64,000 bases of DNA from Caballeronia turbans. GTDB taxonomy: Bacteria; Pseudomonadota; Gammaproteobacteria; Burkholderiales; Burkholderiaceae. The stretch is from assembly GCA_001544655.2 (NCBI GenBank), contig FCOD02000005.1:248001-312000 (forward strand), in the 5' to 3' direction. Under the pieces are notes generated by a model. It saw only the letters and a program-made list of their open reading frames with translations, had not been told where the DNA came from and made no database searches. The number at the start of each line of letters is the position of its first letter. Positions within the stretch are counted from its first letter, which is position 1. Below, piece by piece: positions 44,460 through 55,341 of the stretch. A program made the position numbers and the translations under genes.

Positions 44460-45287
44460 TCAACGTGGTGCGCGGCTCGCGTCGGGCCCGAGCGGATCGA
44501 CTCTTCGACCCGTCGCCGGATCGATCTCGCCGCTGATCAGGGGTTCGATGCGCTTGCCGGTGACCGGATCGATCGCGCGGCCCGTCACCGGATCGAGCGT
44601 GCCGCCCGTGACGGGATCGACGGCGCCGTCCGGATGCGCGCGTATCGCGGCCGATGAGATCGGTGAAGCCGGATCGAGCGGACGCCCCGTTGAATCGATC
44701 GCGCGACCGGAAACCGGATCGATGGCCGTCGCTCCCGGCGCGCGCGCCGCGGGACGGACGCCGGCATCGATCGGCTCGACGCGCGACGAAGGCGCCGTGG
44801 CGCCCGTGCGAACGTCCTCGCGCTTTTGCGCCGCCTTCTTCTCCGCGCGCTGGGCCGACGCGGCGCCAGCCAGCGCCGCGCGCTCGCGTCGCCGCACCAC
44901 CGACGACAGTCTCACGCTGCCCAAACCGAGTACCAGAAGCACGGCGCCGACCACCGCTGCGCTGATCTGTCCGAAGCCATCGACCTGCGGCGCATGCAGA
45001 CCGAGCAGCCACACCAGCACCACGACCCCCGAGAGCCATTGCACATGACCCGAGACGCGGGCGGCCCGGGCCGACAACGCGCCATCGACGGCCGCATGAA
45101 ACGCGAGCCACGAAAGCCCGATGAGCGCGATGCCGAGCAGTTGCCCGGCAAACGCCGGCTGCACGCGGATCGAATCCAGTTGCAGCGCGCCGTACAAGCC
45201 CGCCCACGGCGTCAGCAGAAATAGCAGACCGAACGCCAGAAAAATCAGGGCATTGATGACGAGCACGACCCGCAGCAACGGCTTCAT
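44460..45287 (-). CDS. Membrane protein with DPVTG-repeat C-terminal tail
   Basis: The 275-aa product has four hydrophobic segments in residues 1-125 (VVLVINALIFLAFGLLFLL, FAGQLLGIALIGLSWLAF, WLSGVVVLVWLLGLHAP, ISAAVVGAVLLVLGLG), then an Arg/Lys/Ala-rich helix. The last 88 residues are built of 8-residue units like IDPVTGRA: VDPVTGGT, LDPVTGRA, IDPVTGKR, IEPLISGE, IDPATGRR. I do not recognise the tail. The N-terminal half resembles small uncharacterised inner-membrane proteins. It lies between guaB (15 bp before it) and guaA (190 bp after it) on the same strand. Function unknown. Confidence 0.7.
   Translation of the reverse strand: MKPLLRVVLVINALIFLAFGLLFLLTPWAGLYGALQLDSIRVQPAFAGQLLGIALIGLSWLAFHAAVDGALSARAARVSGHVQWLSGVVVLVWLLGLHAPQVDGFGQISAAVVGAVLLVLGLGSVRLSSVVRRRERAALAGAASAQRAEKKAAQKREDVRTGATAPSSRVEPIDAGVRPAARAPGATAIDPVSGRAIDSTGRPLDPASPISSAAIRAHPDGAVDPVTGGTLDPVTGRAIDPVTGKRIEPLISGEIDPATGRRVDPLGPDASRAPR
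44502..44621 (-). repeat. 24-bp coding repeats (DPVTG units)
   Basis: Within the membrane protein gene five 24-bp units encode the 8-residue repeat. The three central units share the core CCCGTGACCGGAT or close variants on the coding strand, suggesting recent duplication. Confidence 0.65.
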
Positions 45288-45302
45288 GATCGCTCCGCTT
45301 GA

Positions 45303-46790
<1,488 letters not shown>

Positions 46791-46975
46791 TTATACCGAT
46801 AGTTCCCTGCATTTTCACTGCCCGAACAGCAGCTTAGGCCATTCCGGCGCAAAATCCGCGCCGTGCGCGCCCGCGTGCCGGACACACCCGCCGTTGCAGT
46901 TTTCGACAAGACGGCCGCCCGGGGCCGCGTGCTACGCTTCGCGCCGTCAAGTGAAATAACGACCGGAGTCGGGCA

Positions 46976-47956
46976 ATGCAGCGCGGTGTGATGTACGGAA
47001 TGGCAGCGGGTGCGATCTGGGGCTTCATCTTTCTCGCACCACGGCTCTTGCCGGATTTTTCGCCGCTCGCCCTGAGCGTGGGACGCTATCTGATGTACGG
47101 CGCCGTGTCGCTCGCGGTCGCGCTGCCGATCGCTCGAAGGCTCCTCGCCAAACTCACGCGCGCCGATTTCATCGCGCTCGTGAAGCTGGCGCTGGTCGGC
47201 AACCTGCTCTACTACATGCTGCTCGCGAGCGCGGTGCAGCTCGTGGGCGTCGCGCCTTCGTCGCTGATCGTGGGGATTTTGCCCGTGACCGTCACGCTCG
47301 CCGGACGGCGCGACCACGGCGCGATCGACCTCAGGCGGCTCGTCGGGCCTTTGCTGCTCGTGCTGGCGGGCATCGCATGCATCAACCTGGACGTGTTCAG
47401 CGACGTGCTTTCACCCGCGGTCAGCAGCGAGCACGCGACCAGCGTGCTCACGCGACTGACCGGTCTGGCGTGCGCCCTCGGGGCGCTTGCGTCCTGGACC
47501 TGGTACGCGGTTGTCAACGCGCGCTATCTGCAAGCGAATCGCCACTTCGACGGCAACGAGTGGTCCGTGCTGTGGGGCATCGTGACGGGCCTGCTCGGAC
47601 TCGTGCTCGGCGCGGTCATCTGGATGTTGCCCGCGGGCACGGTTCAGGGGAGCGTGCCGGTCGCACGCTGGCACCTGTTCTGGATCGTCTGTTTCGCGCT
47701 GGCGACCGGCGGCTCGTGGCTCGGCAACATGCTGTGGAATGCGGCGGCCAAGCGCTTGCCGCTCACGCTCGCGGGCCAGATGATCGTGTTCGAAACGCTC
47801 TTCGCCTTGCTTTACGCTTTCGTCTACGACGGCCGCTGGCCCCGTACGCCGGAAGTGCTGGCGATTGTACTGCTGCTCGTCGGCGTGCTCTGGTCGGTCA
47901 GACAACACACGCTGGAGCCCGCCCCGGCGGGGGCGAAGGAAGCGCCCGCGCATTGA
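46976..47956 (+). CDS. EamA/DMT family transporter
   Basis: The 326-aa protein has about ten hydrophobic spans in two EamA halves, starting MYGMAAGAIWGFIFLAPRLL. DMT carriers export or import small metabolites; no substrate can be named. ATG 46976 is preceded by CGGAG. It is divergent from guaB (212-bp gap) and converges with rnfH with only 6 bp between stops. Confidence 0.82.
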   Translation: MQRGVMYGMAAGAIWGFIFLAPRLLPDFSPLALSVGRYLMYGAVSLAVALPIARRLLAKLTRADFIALVKLALVGNLLYYMLLASAVQLVGVAPSSLIVGILPVTVTLAGRRDHGAIDLRRLVGPLLLVLAGIACINLDVFSDVLSPAVSSEHATSVLTRLTGLACALGALASWTWYAVVNARYLQANRHFDGNEWSVLWGIVTGLLGLVLGAVIWMLPAGTVQGSVPVARWHLFWIVCFALATGGSWLGNMLWNAAAKRLPLTLAGQMIVFETLFALLYAFVYDGRWPRTPEVLAIVLLLVGVLWSVRQHTLEPAPAGAKEAPAH

Positions 47957-47962
47957 ATCCGC

Positions 47963-48286
47963 TCAGCGCGAATCCTTCGACTGCCACTTGCGCCCTTCGA
48001 TCGACCCAGCCTTGCGCGCCTTGTCGACACGGCGCTGACGCGCGGCCTTCGGATCGACCAACAGCCGCCGATAAATCTCCACGCGGTCGAAATCGGCGAG
48101 CGCCGTATCGAGCGCCTTCACCTTGCCGAACACGCCGACCTTTTGCGTCGTCAGGTCGATGTCCGGATGCGCGCGCAGCACGCCGCTCGCGTCGATTGCA
48201 TCGCGCACCGTCGCGCCCTCTTGCAGATCCACGCGCTTCAGAAACGCGCCGTCGGGCAGACCGTAGCAAACGTCGATATGCATCAT
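47963..48286 (-). CDS. rnfH: RnfH family protein (UPF0125)
   Basis: The 107-aa protein has the beta-grasp pattern of RnfH: IDVCYGLPDGAFLKRVDLQE, GVFGKVKALDTALADFDRVE and IYRRLLVDPKAARQRR. Despite the name, a role in Rnf complex is not shown. The first ATG (48286) overlaps the ratA stop (ATGA), fixing the start. The ratA-rnfH pair is common and a toxin-antitoxin role has been proposed for it; that is not evident from sequence. Confidence 0.9.
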   Translation of the reverse strand: MMHIDVCYGLPDGAFLKRVDLQEGATVRDAIDASGVLRAHPDIDLTTQKVGVFGKVKALDTALADFDRVEIYRRLLVDPKAARQRRVDKARKAGSIEGRKWQSKDSR

Positions 48287-48720
48287 GGCTTGCCGTAGCG
48301 CTGATCCGCACGCTTCACGAAGGAATCGACGAAAGTGTTGGCAATATGGCTGAACACCGGCCCGATGAGCTTCTCCAGGATCACATTGGAGAATTCATAG
48401 TGAAGCGCGAATTCGATCTTGCACGCGTCCGCGCGCAGCGGCGTGAAGCGCCAGTAACCGGTGAACTTCTTGAACGGGCCGCTCAGGAACTCCATATCGA
48501 TGTTGGTCGGACGGTTCTGCGTGTTGCGCGTTGCGAAGTGCTGTTTGATGCCCTTGAAGCTGATGTCGATCTTCGCTTCCATGCCGCTTTCGTCCTGGCG
48601 GCCGATTTCGACGCCACCGCACCAGGGCAGGAAATTGGGGTAGTCGGCGACATCGGTGACGAGGTCGAACATTTCTTCCGCTGAATGGCGGATCAATACG
48701 GTTTTCTGGACGTCTGCCAT
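48283..48720 (-). CDS. ratA: RatA-type START/polyketide-cyclase-like protein
   Basis: The 145-aa protein opens MADVQKTVLIRHSAEEMFDL and shows the family segment DYPNFLPWCGGVEIG, then a START-like beta sheet. The family includes bacterial RatA, described as binding 50S subunits, and mitochondrial Coq10, which binds ubiquinone; either could apply. ATG 48720 fits the family start, while the longer frame to 48753 does not. It is divergent from smpB. Confidence 0.88.
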   Translation of the reverse strand: MADVQKTVLIRHSAEEMFDLVTDVADYPNFLPWCGGVEIGRQDESGMEAKIDISFKGIKQHFATRNTQNRPTNIDMEFLSGPFKKFTGYWRFTPLRADACKIEFALHYEFSNVILEKLIGPVFSHIANTFVDSFVKRADQRYGKP

Positions 48721-48800
48721 ATAGGGCGCAGCGGTGGCTGAATTGGGCGGCAACGCGCAAGAGAACGCGGGAGAAGTTCGAATGCCCGCCGGCGCGCTGC

Positions 48801-48816
48801 TAAAATCGTGATTTTA
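48801..48816. promoter_or_regulatory. Symmetric divergent -10 element (smpB / ratA)
   Basis: TAAAATC-GT-GATTTTA reads TAAAAT on both strands. On the forward strand TTCGAA (48777-48782) is 18 bp upstream, giving an smpB promoter with its ATG at 48840. On the reverse strand the same element can serve ratA, but its -35 is poor. Confidence 0.5.
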
Positions 48817-48839
48817 AACGAGTTGGGCACTTTCCATTC

Positions 48840-49289
48840 ATGAGCATCATCGACAACAGAAAAGCCTTCTTCGATTACTTCGTCGAAGAGCGCTACGAGG
48901 CCGGTCTCGTGCTCGAAGGCTGGGAAGTCAAGGCGCTGCGCGCGGGCCGCGCGCAGATCAAGGAAGGCTATGTCGTGATCAAGAACGGCGAGCTCTTTCT
49001 GATCGGCACGCATATCAGCCCGCTGCCCGAGGCGTCGAAATTCGCCAATCTGGATCCGGTGCGCACGCGCAAGCTGCTGCTGCATCGCGACCAGATCGAC
49101 AAGCTCATCGGCAAGGTCGAGCAGCGCGGGCATACGCTCGTGCCGCTCAACTTCCATTACAAGGACGGCCGCGTGAAATGCGAGATCGGGCTGGCGAAGG
49201 GCAAGAAGCTGCACGACAAGCGCGAGACCGAAAAGAAGCGCGACTGGGAACGCGAGCGCGGGCGGCTGATGCGCACGGCTTCGCGTTGA
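48840..49289 (+). CDS. smpB: SsrA-binding protein SmpB
   Basis: The 149-aa protein binds tmRNA and brings it to stalled ribosomes for trans-translation. Landmarks are [55 protein letters not shown] and the basic tail ([20 protein letters not shown]) that reaches into the decoding centre. The tmRNA gene itself is not in the window. A strong terminator follows 3 bp after the stop. Confidence 0.95.
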   Translation: MSIIDNRKAFFDYFVEERYEAGLVLEGWEVKALRAGRAQIKEGYVVIKNGELFLIGTHISPLPEASKFANLDPVRTRKLLLHRDQIDKLIGKVEQRGHTLVPLNFHYKDGRVKCEIGLAKGKKLHDKRETEKKRDWERERGRLMRTASR

Positions 49290-49292
49290 ACG

Positions 49293-49320
49293 AATCGGGG
49301 CGCTTTGCAGCGCCCCGATT
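49293..49320. terminator. Bidirectional terminator between smpB and qmcA
   Basis: AATCGGGGCGCT and AGCGCCCCGATT form a 12-bp stem. Its place between two convergent genes fits both, although the T-run on the forward strand is short (TTGCTTT). Confidence 0.7.
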
Positions 49321-49331
49321 GCTTTGCCGCG

Positions 49332-50258
49332 TCAGCTCTTTCTGATGACGCCGCCGCCCTCGCCTCTCACGATGGTCAACGCCGACGCGATCATCGAACT
49401 CATATCGGACAGGTTACCCGGCACGATCAACGTATTGCCCGTCTTCGCAATGTTGCCGAACGCGCCGACATACTGCTCCGCGATCTTCAGGTTCACCGCT
49501 TCCATGCCGCCCGTCGTCTGAATCGCCGTGCCGATTTTCTGAATGGCCTGCGCATTCGCCTCGGCCACCGCGAGAATCGCCGATGCCTCGCCTTGCGCCT
49601 GATTGATCGCCGCCTGACGCTCGCCTTCGGACTTCTGGATCGCGGCTTCGCGCGCGCCGGCGGCGAGATTGATCTGCTCCTGCTTGCGGCCTTCGGACGC
49701 GGCGATCAACGCGCGCTTTTCGCGCTCCGCGGTGATCTGCGCCTGCATGGCGTGGAGGATTTCCTTCGGCGGCGTCAGATCCTTGATCTCGTAGCGCAGC
49801 ACTTTCACGCCCCAGTTCGACGCGGCTTCGTCGAGCGCATTCACGATGCTCTGGTTGATGAAATCGCGCTCCTCGAACGTCTTGTCGAGCTCCAGCTTGC
49901 CGATGACCGAGCGCAATGTCGTCTGCGACAACTGCGTGATCGCGAACACGAAGTTACTCGAGCCGTACGACGCCTTCATCGCGTCGGTGACCTGGAAGTA
50001 CAGCACGCCGTCGACTTGCAACTGAGTGTTGTCGCGCGTGATGCATACCTGGCTCGGCACTTCGAGCGGAATCTCCTTGAGCATGTGCTTGTACGCGATG
50101 CGATCGATGAACGGCAGCACGATATTGAGACCCGGCGTGAGCGTCGCGTGATAGCGGCCGAGCCGTTCCAGCACCCACGCATGCTGCTGCGGGACGATCT
50201 TGACCGTGTTCATCACGATCACAATGGCGATGATGAGCACGATGAGCGCGAAATACAT
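49332..50258 (-). CDS. qmcA: SPFH/Band 7 family protein (QmcA type)
   Basis: The 308-aa protein has one N-terminal span (MYFALIVLIIAIVIVMNTV) and then a Band 7 domain: VPQQHAWVLERLGRYHATLT, PGLNIVLPFIDRIAYKH, ERDFINQSIVNALDEAASNW. A long coiled coil follows. SPFH proteins form large membrane rings that organise lipids or proteases such as FtsH. It follows the NfeD gene by 30 bp, the usual partner pair. Confidence 0.9.
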   Translation of the reverse strand: MYFALIVLIIAIVIVMNTVKIVPQQHAWVLERLGRYHATLTPGLNIVLPFIDRIAYKHMLKEIPLEVPSQVCITRDNTQLQVDGVLYFQVTDAMKASYGSSNFVFAITQLSQTTLRSVIGKLELDKTFEERDFINQSIVNALDEAASNWGVKVLRYEIKDLTPPKEILHAMQAQITAEREKRALIAASEGRKQEQINLAAGAREAAIQKSEGERQAAINQAQGEASAILAVAEANAQAIQKIGTAIQTTGGMEAVNLKIAEQYVGAFGNIAKTGNTLIVPGNLSDMSSMIASALTIVRGEGGGVIRKS

Positions 50259-50288
50259 TGTGTGACTCCTTCTTGTTGAGCGAGCTTG

Positions 50289-50717
50289 CTAGCGTTTGGC
50301 CGCGACGATCAGCCGATTCCCGTCCAGCGCCGTGATCCGGTAGTACCGCGCGCCTTCGGCTTCACCCGGCGCGAGTTCGACGTCCCACTGCGCGCCGCGG
50401 TACATCACGCGCGCGCGACCGTCGCGCCATTGATCCACTTCCAGCGTCGCGCCGATATCGAGATTCACGGCCACGTCCCGCGACGCGTCGCGCCGTTTCC
50501 GGCTGCCGAAGCGCGAGCGCCGCAGCACCGCGACGGCGATCAGCGCGATCACGGCCGCCGCGCCCATTTGCACATGCGGCAACGCGCCTGACACGTAAGC
50601 GATGCCGCCGGCGATCATCCCCAGCGCGATCATGAGCAGATAGAACGTGCCGGTGAACAGCTCCGCGACGATCAGCGCGCCCGCCGCGACCCACCAGATC
50701 AATCCACTCGTCACCAT
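50289..50717 (-). CDS. NfeD family protein
   Basis: The 142-aa protein has three hydrophobic segments in its first 75 residues and a C-terminal OB-like domain (VNLDIGATLEVDQWRDGRAR, VMYRGAQWDVELAPG). This matches the short NfeD form found with stomatin-like proteins. It and the next gene form a two-gene operon of a membrane scaffold. The protease domain of longer NfeD is absent. Confidence 0.88.
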   Translation of the reverse strand: MVTSGLIWWVAAGALIVAELFTGTFYLLMIALGMIAGGIAYVSGALPHVQMGAAAVIALIAVAVLRRSRFGSRKRRDASRDVAVNLDIGATLEVDQWRDGRARVMYRGAQWDVELAPGEAEGARYYRITALDGNRLIVAAKR

Positions 50718-50735
50718 CGCCGGTCTCCAAACGAA

Positions 50736-50765
50736 AACACCCCGGAGAAGTCCGGGGTGTTTTTT
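50736..50765. terminator. Terminator after ppsA
   Basis: AACACCCCGGA (50736-50746) pairs with TCCGGGGTGTT (50751-50761) around GAAG. T4 follows on the reverse strand after ppsA, and T5 on the forward strand. Confidence 0.85.
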
Positions 50766-50813
50766 ATAGCACGCTCGCGCCTTTCCGAAAGCATCCGGAA
50801 AGGCACTTCTGAC

Positions 50814-53231
50814 TTATTTTGACAAGGTCTTAGCCAGTTGCTGCCATGTCTCGATGATCGTGTCCGGATTCAGCGACATCGACTCGATGCCCTGCTTCGC
50901 GAGCCACTCCGCGAGGTCCGGATGATCGGACGGGCCCTGGCCGCAAATGCCGACGTACTTGTTCATCCGCAGACACGTTTCGATCGCGCGCTTGAGCATG
51001 AACAGCACCGCTTCGTCGCGCTCGTCGAAGTCCGCCGCGAGCAGCTCCATGCCGGAGTCGCGGTCGAGGCCGAGTGTCAACTGCGTCAGATCGTTCGAGC
51101 CGATCGAGAAGCCGTCGAAGCGTTCCAGGAACTGCTCGGCGAGAATCGCGTTGGACGGCACTTCGCACATCATCACGAGCTTCAGATCGTTCTTGCCGCG
51201 TTCGAGACCGAACTTCTTCAGCAGTTCGACGACGCGATCCGCCTGCTTCACCGTGCGCACGAACGGCACCATGATCTGCACGTTGTCGAGACCCATTTCC
51301 TCGCGCACCTTCTTCAGCGCGATGCATTCCATGTGGAACGCCTCGGCGAAGTCTTCCGCGATATAGCGCGAAGCGCCGCGGAAACCGAGCATCGGATTCT
51401 CTTCGTCCGGCTCATAGCGCGAGCCGCCGATCAGCTTCTTGTACTCGTTCGACTTGAAGTCCGACAGACGCACGATGACGGGCTTCGGATAGAACGCCGC
51501 CGCGATCGTGGCGATGCCTTCGGTCAGCTTGTCGACGTAAAACGCACGGGGCGACGCGTGACCGCGCGCGACGCTCTCGACCGCCTTCTTGAGATCGGCA
51601 TCGACGTTCGGGTACTCGAGAATCGCCTTCGGATGCACGCCGATGTTGTTGTTGATGATGAATTCGAGCCGCGCCAGACCAACGCCCGCATTGGGCAACT
51701 GCGCGAAGTCGAACGCAAGCTGCGGATTGCCGACGTTCATCATGATCTTGACCGGAATCTTCGGCAGTTCGCCGCGCTGCACTTCGGTCACTTCGGTTTC
51801 GAGCAGGCCGTCGTAGATCTTGCCTTCGTCACCTTCCGCACACGATACCGTGACGAGCGCGCCGTCCTTCAGCACGTCCGTGGCGTCGCCGCAACCGACC
51901 ACGGCCGGTACGCCCAGTTCACGCGCGATGATCGCCGCGTGGCACGTACGGCCGCCGCGATTCGTCACGATGGCCGATGCGCGCTTCATCACCGGCTCCC
52001 AGTTCGGGTCGGTCATGTCGGCGACGAGCACGTCACCCGGCTGAACGCGTTCCATTTCCGACGGATCGTGAATCACGCGCACGGGACCCGCGCCGATCTT
52101 TTGGCCGATCGCGCGGCCAGTCGCCAGCACGTTCGACTGACCCTTGAGCTTGAAGCGCATCTCGGCCTTGCCGGACGCCTGGCTCTTGACCGTTTCCGGG
52201 CGCGCCTGGAGGATGAAGATCTTGCCGTCGCGGCCGTCCTTGCCCCACTCGATGTCCATCGGACGCTGATAGTGCTTCTCGATGATGACCGCGTACTTCG
52301 CGAGTTCGATCACGTCTTCGTCGGTGATCGAGAAGCGGTTGCGCTGCTCGTGCGGCACGTCGACGGTCTTCACCCGGCCCGGCTCACCCGGCTTCGTGAA
52401 TTCCATCTTGATGAGCTTCGAGCCGATCGAGCGGCGGATGATCGGATACTTGCCCTGCTCGAGCGTGGTCTTGAAGACGTGGAACTCGTCCGGATTCACC
52501 GCGCCCTGCACGACCGTCTCACCGAGGCCGTAGCTCGACGTGATGAACACGGTTTCCTTGAAGCCCGATTCGGTGTCGATGGTGAACATCACGCCCGCCG
52601 CGCCGACGTCCGAGCGGACCATGCGCTGCACGCCCGCCGACAACGCAACTTCGGCGTGCGTGAAGCCCTTGTGGACGCGATAGGAAATGGCGCGGTCGTT
52701 GTAGAGCGACGCGAACACGTGCTTCATGCGATCGAGGACGTCCTCGATGCCGACCACGTTCAAATAGCTTTCCTGCTGGCCCGCGAACGATGCGTCCGGC
52801 AAGTCCTCGGCGGTCGCGGACGAGCGCACGGCGAATGAAAGCTCTTCGGGCGAGCTGTTCTGGAGCACCTCGAATCCACGGCGGATTTCGTCTTCGAGAC
52901 GCGGCTGCATCGGCGCGTCCACGATCCACTGGCGGATTTCCTTGCCCGCTTCGGCGAGCGCTTTCACGTCGTCGACATCGAGCGTCTCGAGACGCTTGGC
53001 GATGCGGTCGGTCAGGTCGTTGTGCTGGAGAAAGTCGCGGAACGCGAGCGCAGTTGTGGCAAAGCCCGTCGGCACGCGAACGCCGGCTTCGGAAAGCTGG
53101 CTGATCATTTCGCCGAGCGACGCATTCTTGCCCCCGACGATTTCCACGTCGGTCATTCGCAACTGCTCGAATGGAACTACATACGCCTGATCCTTTGCGA
53201 CATCTTTCGCAACATTGACTGCGTTAGTCAT
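50814..53231 (-). CDS. ppsA: Phosphoenolpyruvate synthase
   Basis: The 805-aa enzyme makes PEP from pyruvate and ATP for gluconeogenesis. It has an N-terminal ATP-grasp part ([40 protein letters not shown]), the phospho-His loop [20 protein letters not shown], and the C-terminal PEP-binding barrel ([19 protein letters not shown] and the catalytic Cys in [12 protein letters not shown]). The ATG at 53231 is preceded by AGGGGC. It is divergent from ppsR, whose product should switch it on and off. Confidence 0.96.
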   Translation of the reverse strand: MTNAVNVAKDVAKDQAYVVPFEQLRMTDVEIVGGKNASLGEMISQLSEAGVRVPTGFATTALAFRDFLQHNDLTDRIAKRLETLDVDDVKALAEAGKEIRQWIVDAPMQPRLEDEIRRGFEVLQNSSPEELSFAVRSSATAEDLPDASFAGQQESYLNVVGIEDVLDRMKHVFASLYNDRAISYRVHKGFTHAEVALSAGVQRMVRSDVGAAGVMFTIDTESGFKETVFITSSYGLGETVVQGAVNPDEFHVFKTTLEQGKYPIIRRSIGSKLIKMEFTKPGEPGRVKTVDVPHEQRNRFSITDEDVIELAKYAVIIEKHYQRPMDIEWGKDGRDGKIFILQARPETVKSQASGKAEMRFKLKGQSNVLATGRAIGQKIGAGPVRVIHDPSEMERVQPGDVLVADMTDPNWEPVMKRASAIVTNRGGRTCHAAIIARELGVPAVVGCGDATDVLKDGALVTVSCAEGDEGKIYDGLLETEVTEVQRGELPKIPVKIMMNVGNPQLAFDFAQLPNAGVGLARLEFIINNNIGVHPKAILEYPNVDADLKKAVESVARGHASPRAFYVDKLTEGIATIAAAFYPKPVIVRLSDFKSNEYKKLIGGSRYEPDEENPMLGFRGASRYIAEDFAEAFHMECIALKKVREEMGLDNVQIMVPFVRTVKQADRVVELLKKFGLERGKNDLKLVMMCEVPSNAILAEQFLERFDGFSIGSNDLTQLTLGLDRDSGMELLAADFDERDEAVLFMLKRAIETCLRMNKYVGICGQGPSDHPDLAEWLAKQGIESMSLNPDTIIETWQQLAKTLSK

Positions 53232-53719
53232 ACAAGCCCCTAAGGTGGATGGAATTCACGATCGCACGAGTGGGCTCATATGCGGCGGCGCTCATTGGAA
53301 GCGCGGACGCATCTCGTACAACCTGTTTGATAAACCATCGGGGAGCGCGTCACGGGAGCCGGCGCGCGTTGCAAAAAGAAGCGGGACGTCTGAAATCTGC
53401 TCGAAACCGTGGGTTTTTGCTGCCAAAACCGACGAACCGACCGCGATTTGACGAAAATCCGAATCAATTTCTCCGCAATTGCTTATCGAACAGGTTGCCG
53501 CTATTCTACCGTGCCGATTCTCAATTTGTTTCGGCAGAGACGGCAATTCCACGGCAGAATCGAAGACTTTTACGCCGTTGGGTTCGCCGGCGCTCATCGC
53601 TGGGCAACCAATGTAACACAGGCGCTTTCGTCCGCCGTGCCGGGCGTTCCCGCGGTTTGTTTCGCGTGTTACCGTTTGAGCGCGCCCGCCCCAACTCGTT
53701 CCCATTTGGTCCTTTGCCG
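53232..53719. other. Divergent region ppsA / ppsR
   Basis: No gene is supported in these 488 bp; open frames there do not carry recognisable protein sequence. It holds both promoters and a ppsR leader. One promoter candidate is listed at 53479-53507. Confidence 0.5.
53479..53507 (+). promoter_or_regulatory. Candidate ppsR promoter
   Basis: TTGCTT (53479-53484) and TATTCT (53502-53507) are 17 bp apart. The leader to the ppsR ATG would be about 205 nt. Confidence 0.4.
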
Positions 53720-54538
53720 ATGCCGCCTTCCGTATTCATCGTTTCCGACGGGACCGGGATCACTGCCGAAACGTTCGCGCATTCGATCCTCGCCCAGTTC
53801 GATCAAAAATTCCGGCTCGTGCGCGTGCCTTTCGTCGATTCGATCGACAAGGCGCACGCGACGGTCGAGAAGATCAACGAGGTCGTGGAACTCGATGGCC
53901 GCCGGCCGATCGTCTTCACCACGCTCGTCGACAGTGCGTCGAACGAAGTGGTCAAGCGCTGCAACGCGCTCGTTCTCGACATGTTCCAGACCTTCATCGA
54001 GCCCCTCGAGCACGAACTGGAAATGAAGTCGACGCACGCGATGGGCCGCGTCCACCAGAACGCCGACACCGAGGAATACAAGAACCGCATCGAGGCAATC
54101 AACTTCTCGCTCGCGCACGACGACGGCCAGTCCAATCGCAACCTCGCCGACGCCGATGTCATTCTGGTCGGCGTGTCGCGCAGCGGCAAAACGCCGACGA
54201 GCCTCTATCTGGCGATGCAGTACGGCGTGAAGGCCGCGAACTATCCGCTGATCCCGGAAGATTTCGAGCGCGGCAAGCTGCCTACGCCTTTGCTCGAACA
54301 TCGGTCGAAGATGTTCGGTCTGTCGATCGACCCACAGCGGCTCGCGGAAATTCGCAACGAGCGCCGCCCGGGCAGCAAGTACGCGGCGCTGGAGAACTGC
54401 CGCTACGAGATCAACGAAGCGGAAATGATGATGAAGCGCGAAGGCATCAAGTGGCTTTCGTCGACGCACAAGTCGATCGAGGAAATCGCCACGACGATCC
54501 TGCAGGAAATCAAGCCGGAACGGCCGTCGTATTACTGA
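53720..54538 (+). CDS. ppsR: PEP synthetase regulatory protein (kinase/pyrophosphorylase)
   Basis: The 272-aa DUF299 protein phosphorylates a Thr of PEP synthase using ADP and removes the phosphate with Pi. It starts [20 protein letters not shown], contains the P-loop-like [20 protein letters not shown], and ends with the [20 protein letters not shown] region. The frame is open back to 53249, but [11 protein letters not shown] at 53720 is the family start. It faces away from ppsA across a 488-bp region. Confidence 0.94.
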   Translation: MPPSVFIVSDGTGITAETFAHSILAQFDQKFRLVRVPFVDSIDKAHATVEKINEVVELDGRRPIVFTTLVDSASNEVVKRCNALVLDMFQTFIEPLEHELEMKSTHAMGRVHQNADTEEYKNRIEAINFSLAHDDGQSNRNLADADVILVGVSRSGKTPTSLYLAMQYGVKAANYPLIPEDFERGKLPTPLLEHRSKMFGLSIDPQRLAEIRNERRPGSKYAALENCRYEINEAEMMMKREGIKWLSSTHKSIEEIATTILQEIKPERPSYY

Positions 54539-54547
54539 ATCTCCTGC

Positions 54548-55324
54548 TCAGCGCTGCTGGCGGCACTGCTCGAAAAGACAGATCGCCGCCGCGGCCGCCA
54601 CGTTGAGCGACTCCATGCCGCCCGGCTGCGGAATGGTCACGCGATGCGTCACGGCATCGCGCCAGATCTGCGACACGCCCGCGCCTTCGTTGCCGAACAC
54701 CCACGCAAGCGCCCCCGACAGATCGCAATCGTAGAGCGGAACGGCGCCGTGCGAATCGGTGATGGTCACGGGCGCATCGAGCCGCGCGATCAGATCCGCA
54801 GGCTCCACGTCCTCGAAAATATCCAGCAGGAAGTGCGCACCCATTCCCGAGCGCAGTACTTTCGATGACCATGCATATGCGGTGCCCGGCGCGCAGAACA
54901 CGCGCGTGATGCCCGCAGCCGCCGCGCTGCGCAGAATCGAGCCGACATTGCCGGCGTCCTGAATGCCGTCGAGGATCACGCACGTTTCGGCGACGCGCGC
55001 GGGCAACGCGGCATCGATCTTCTCGACCTGCAGCAACATTCCCACGCCGTGCACGACGCTCGAAAGCTGTCCGAAAAGCGCGTCCGGCAACACGACGACA
55101 CGCTTCTCCTCGATACGCGCGACGATTTCGCGGGCTTCCTCGTGCGTGAGCGCGCCTTCGGTGACTACGCACGTTTCGGGCTGTCCCGCTGCATCGAGAT
55201 AAGCCGACGCCAGATGCAGCCCTTCGAGCAGGGCATGCCCGCTGCGACGCTGCTGCGCGGTCGAGCCGGCCAGCGCCTTGATACGCTTATAGAGCGGATT
55301 GTCCCGCGAAGTGATGGATTTCAC
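54548..55324 (-). CDS. TrmH/SpoU family RNA methyltransferase
   Basis: The 258-aa protein has an N-terminal substrate domain (ITSRDNPLYKRIKALA) and the SPOUT knot motifs: VILDGIQDAGNVGSILRSAA (motif 1), ALAWVFGNEGAGVS (motif 2) and IPQPGGMESLNVAAAAAIC (motif 3). It methylates the 2'-O of an rRNA or tRNA base; the exact site cannot be told. It follows rnhB by 17 bp at the end of the operon. Confidence 0.9.
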   Translation of the reverse strand: MKSITSRDNPLYKRIKALAGSTAQQRRSGHALLEGLHLASAYLDAAGQPETCVVTEGALTHEEAREIVARIEEKRVVVLPDALFGQLSSVVHGVGMLLQVEKIDAALPARVAETCVILDGIQDAGNVGSILRSAAAAGITRVFCAPGTAYAWSSKVLRSGMGAHFLLDIFEDVEPADLIARLDAPVTITDSHGAVPLYDCDLSGALAWVFGNEGAGVSQIWRDAVTHRVTIPQPGGMESLNVAAAAAICLFEQCRQQR

Positions 55325-55341
55325 GTTTGGATTAGTGCCGC

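Noticed and set aside
47963-48720. ratA-rnfH as a classical toxin-antitoxin module
   Set aside because: The pair is widely conserved with smpB as housekeeping genes, and no sequence feature here supports an addiction role.
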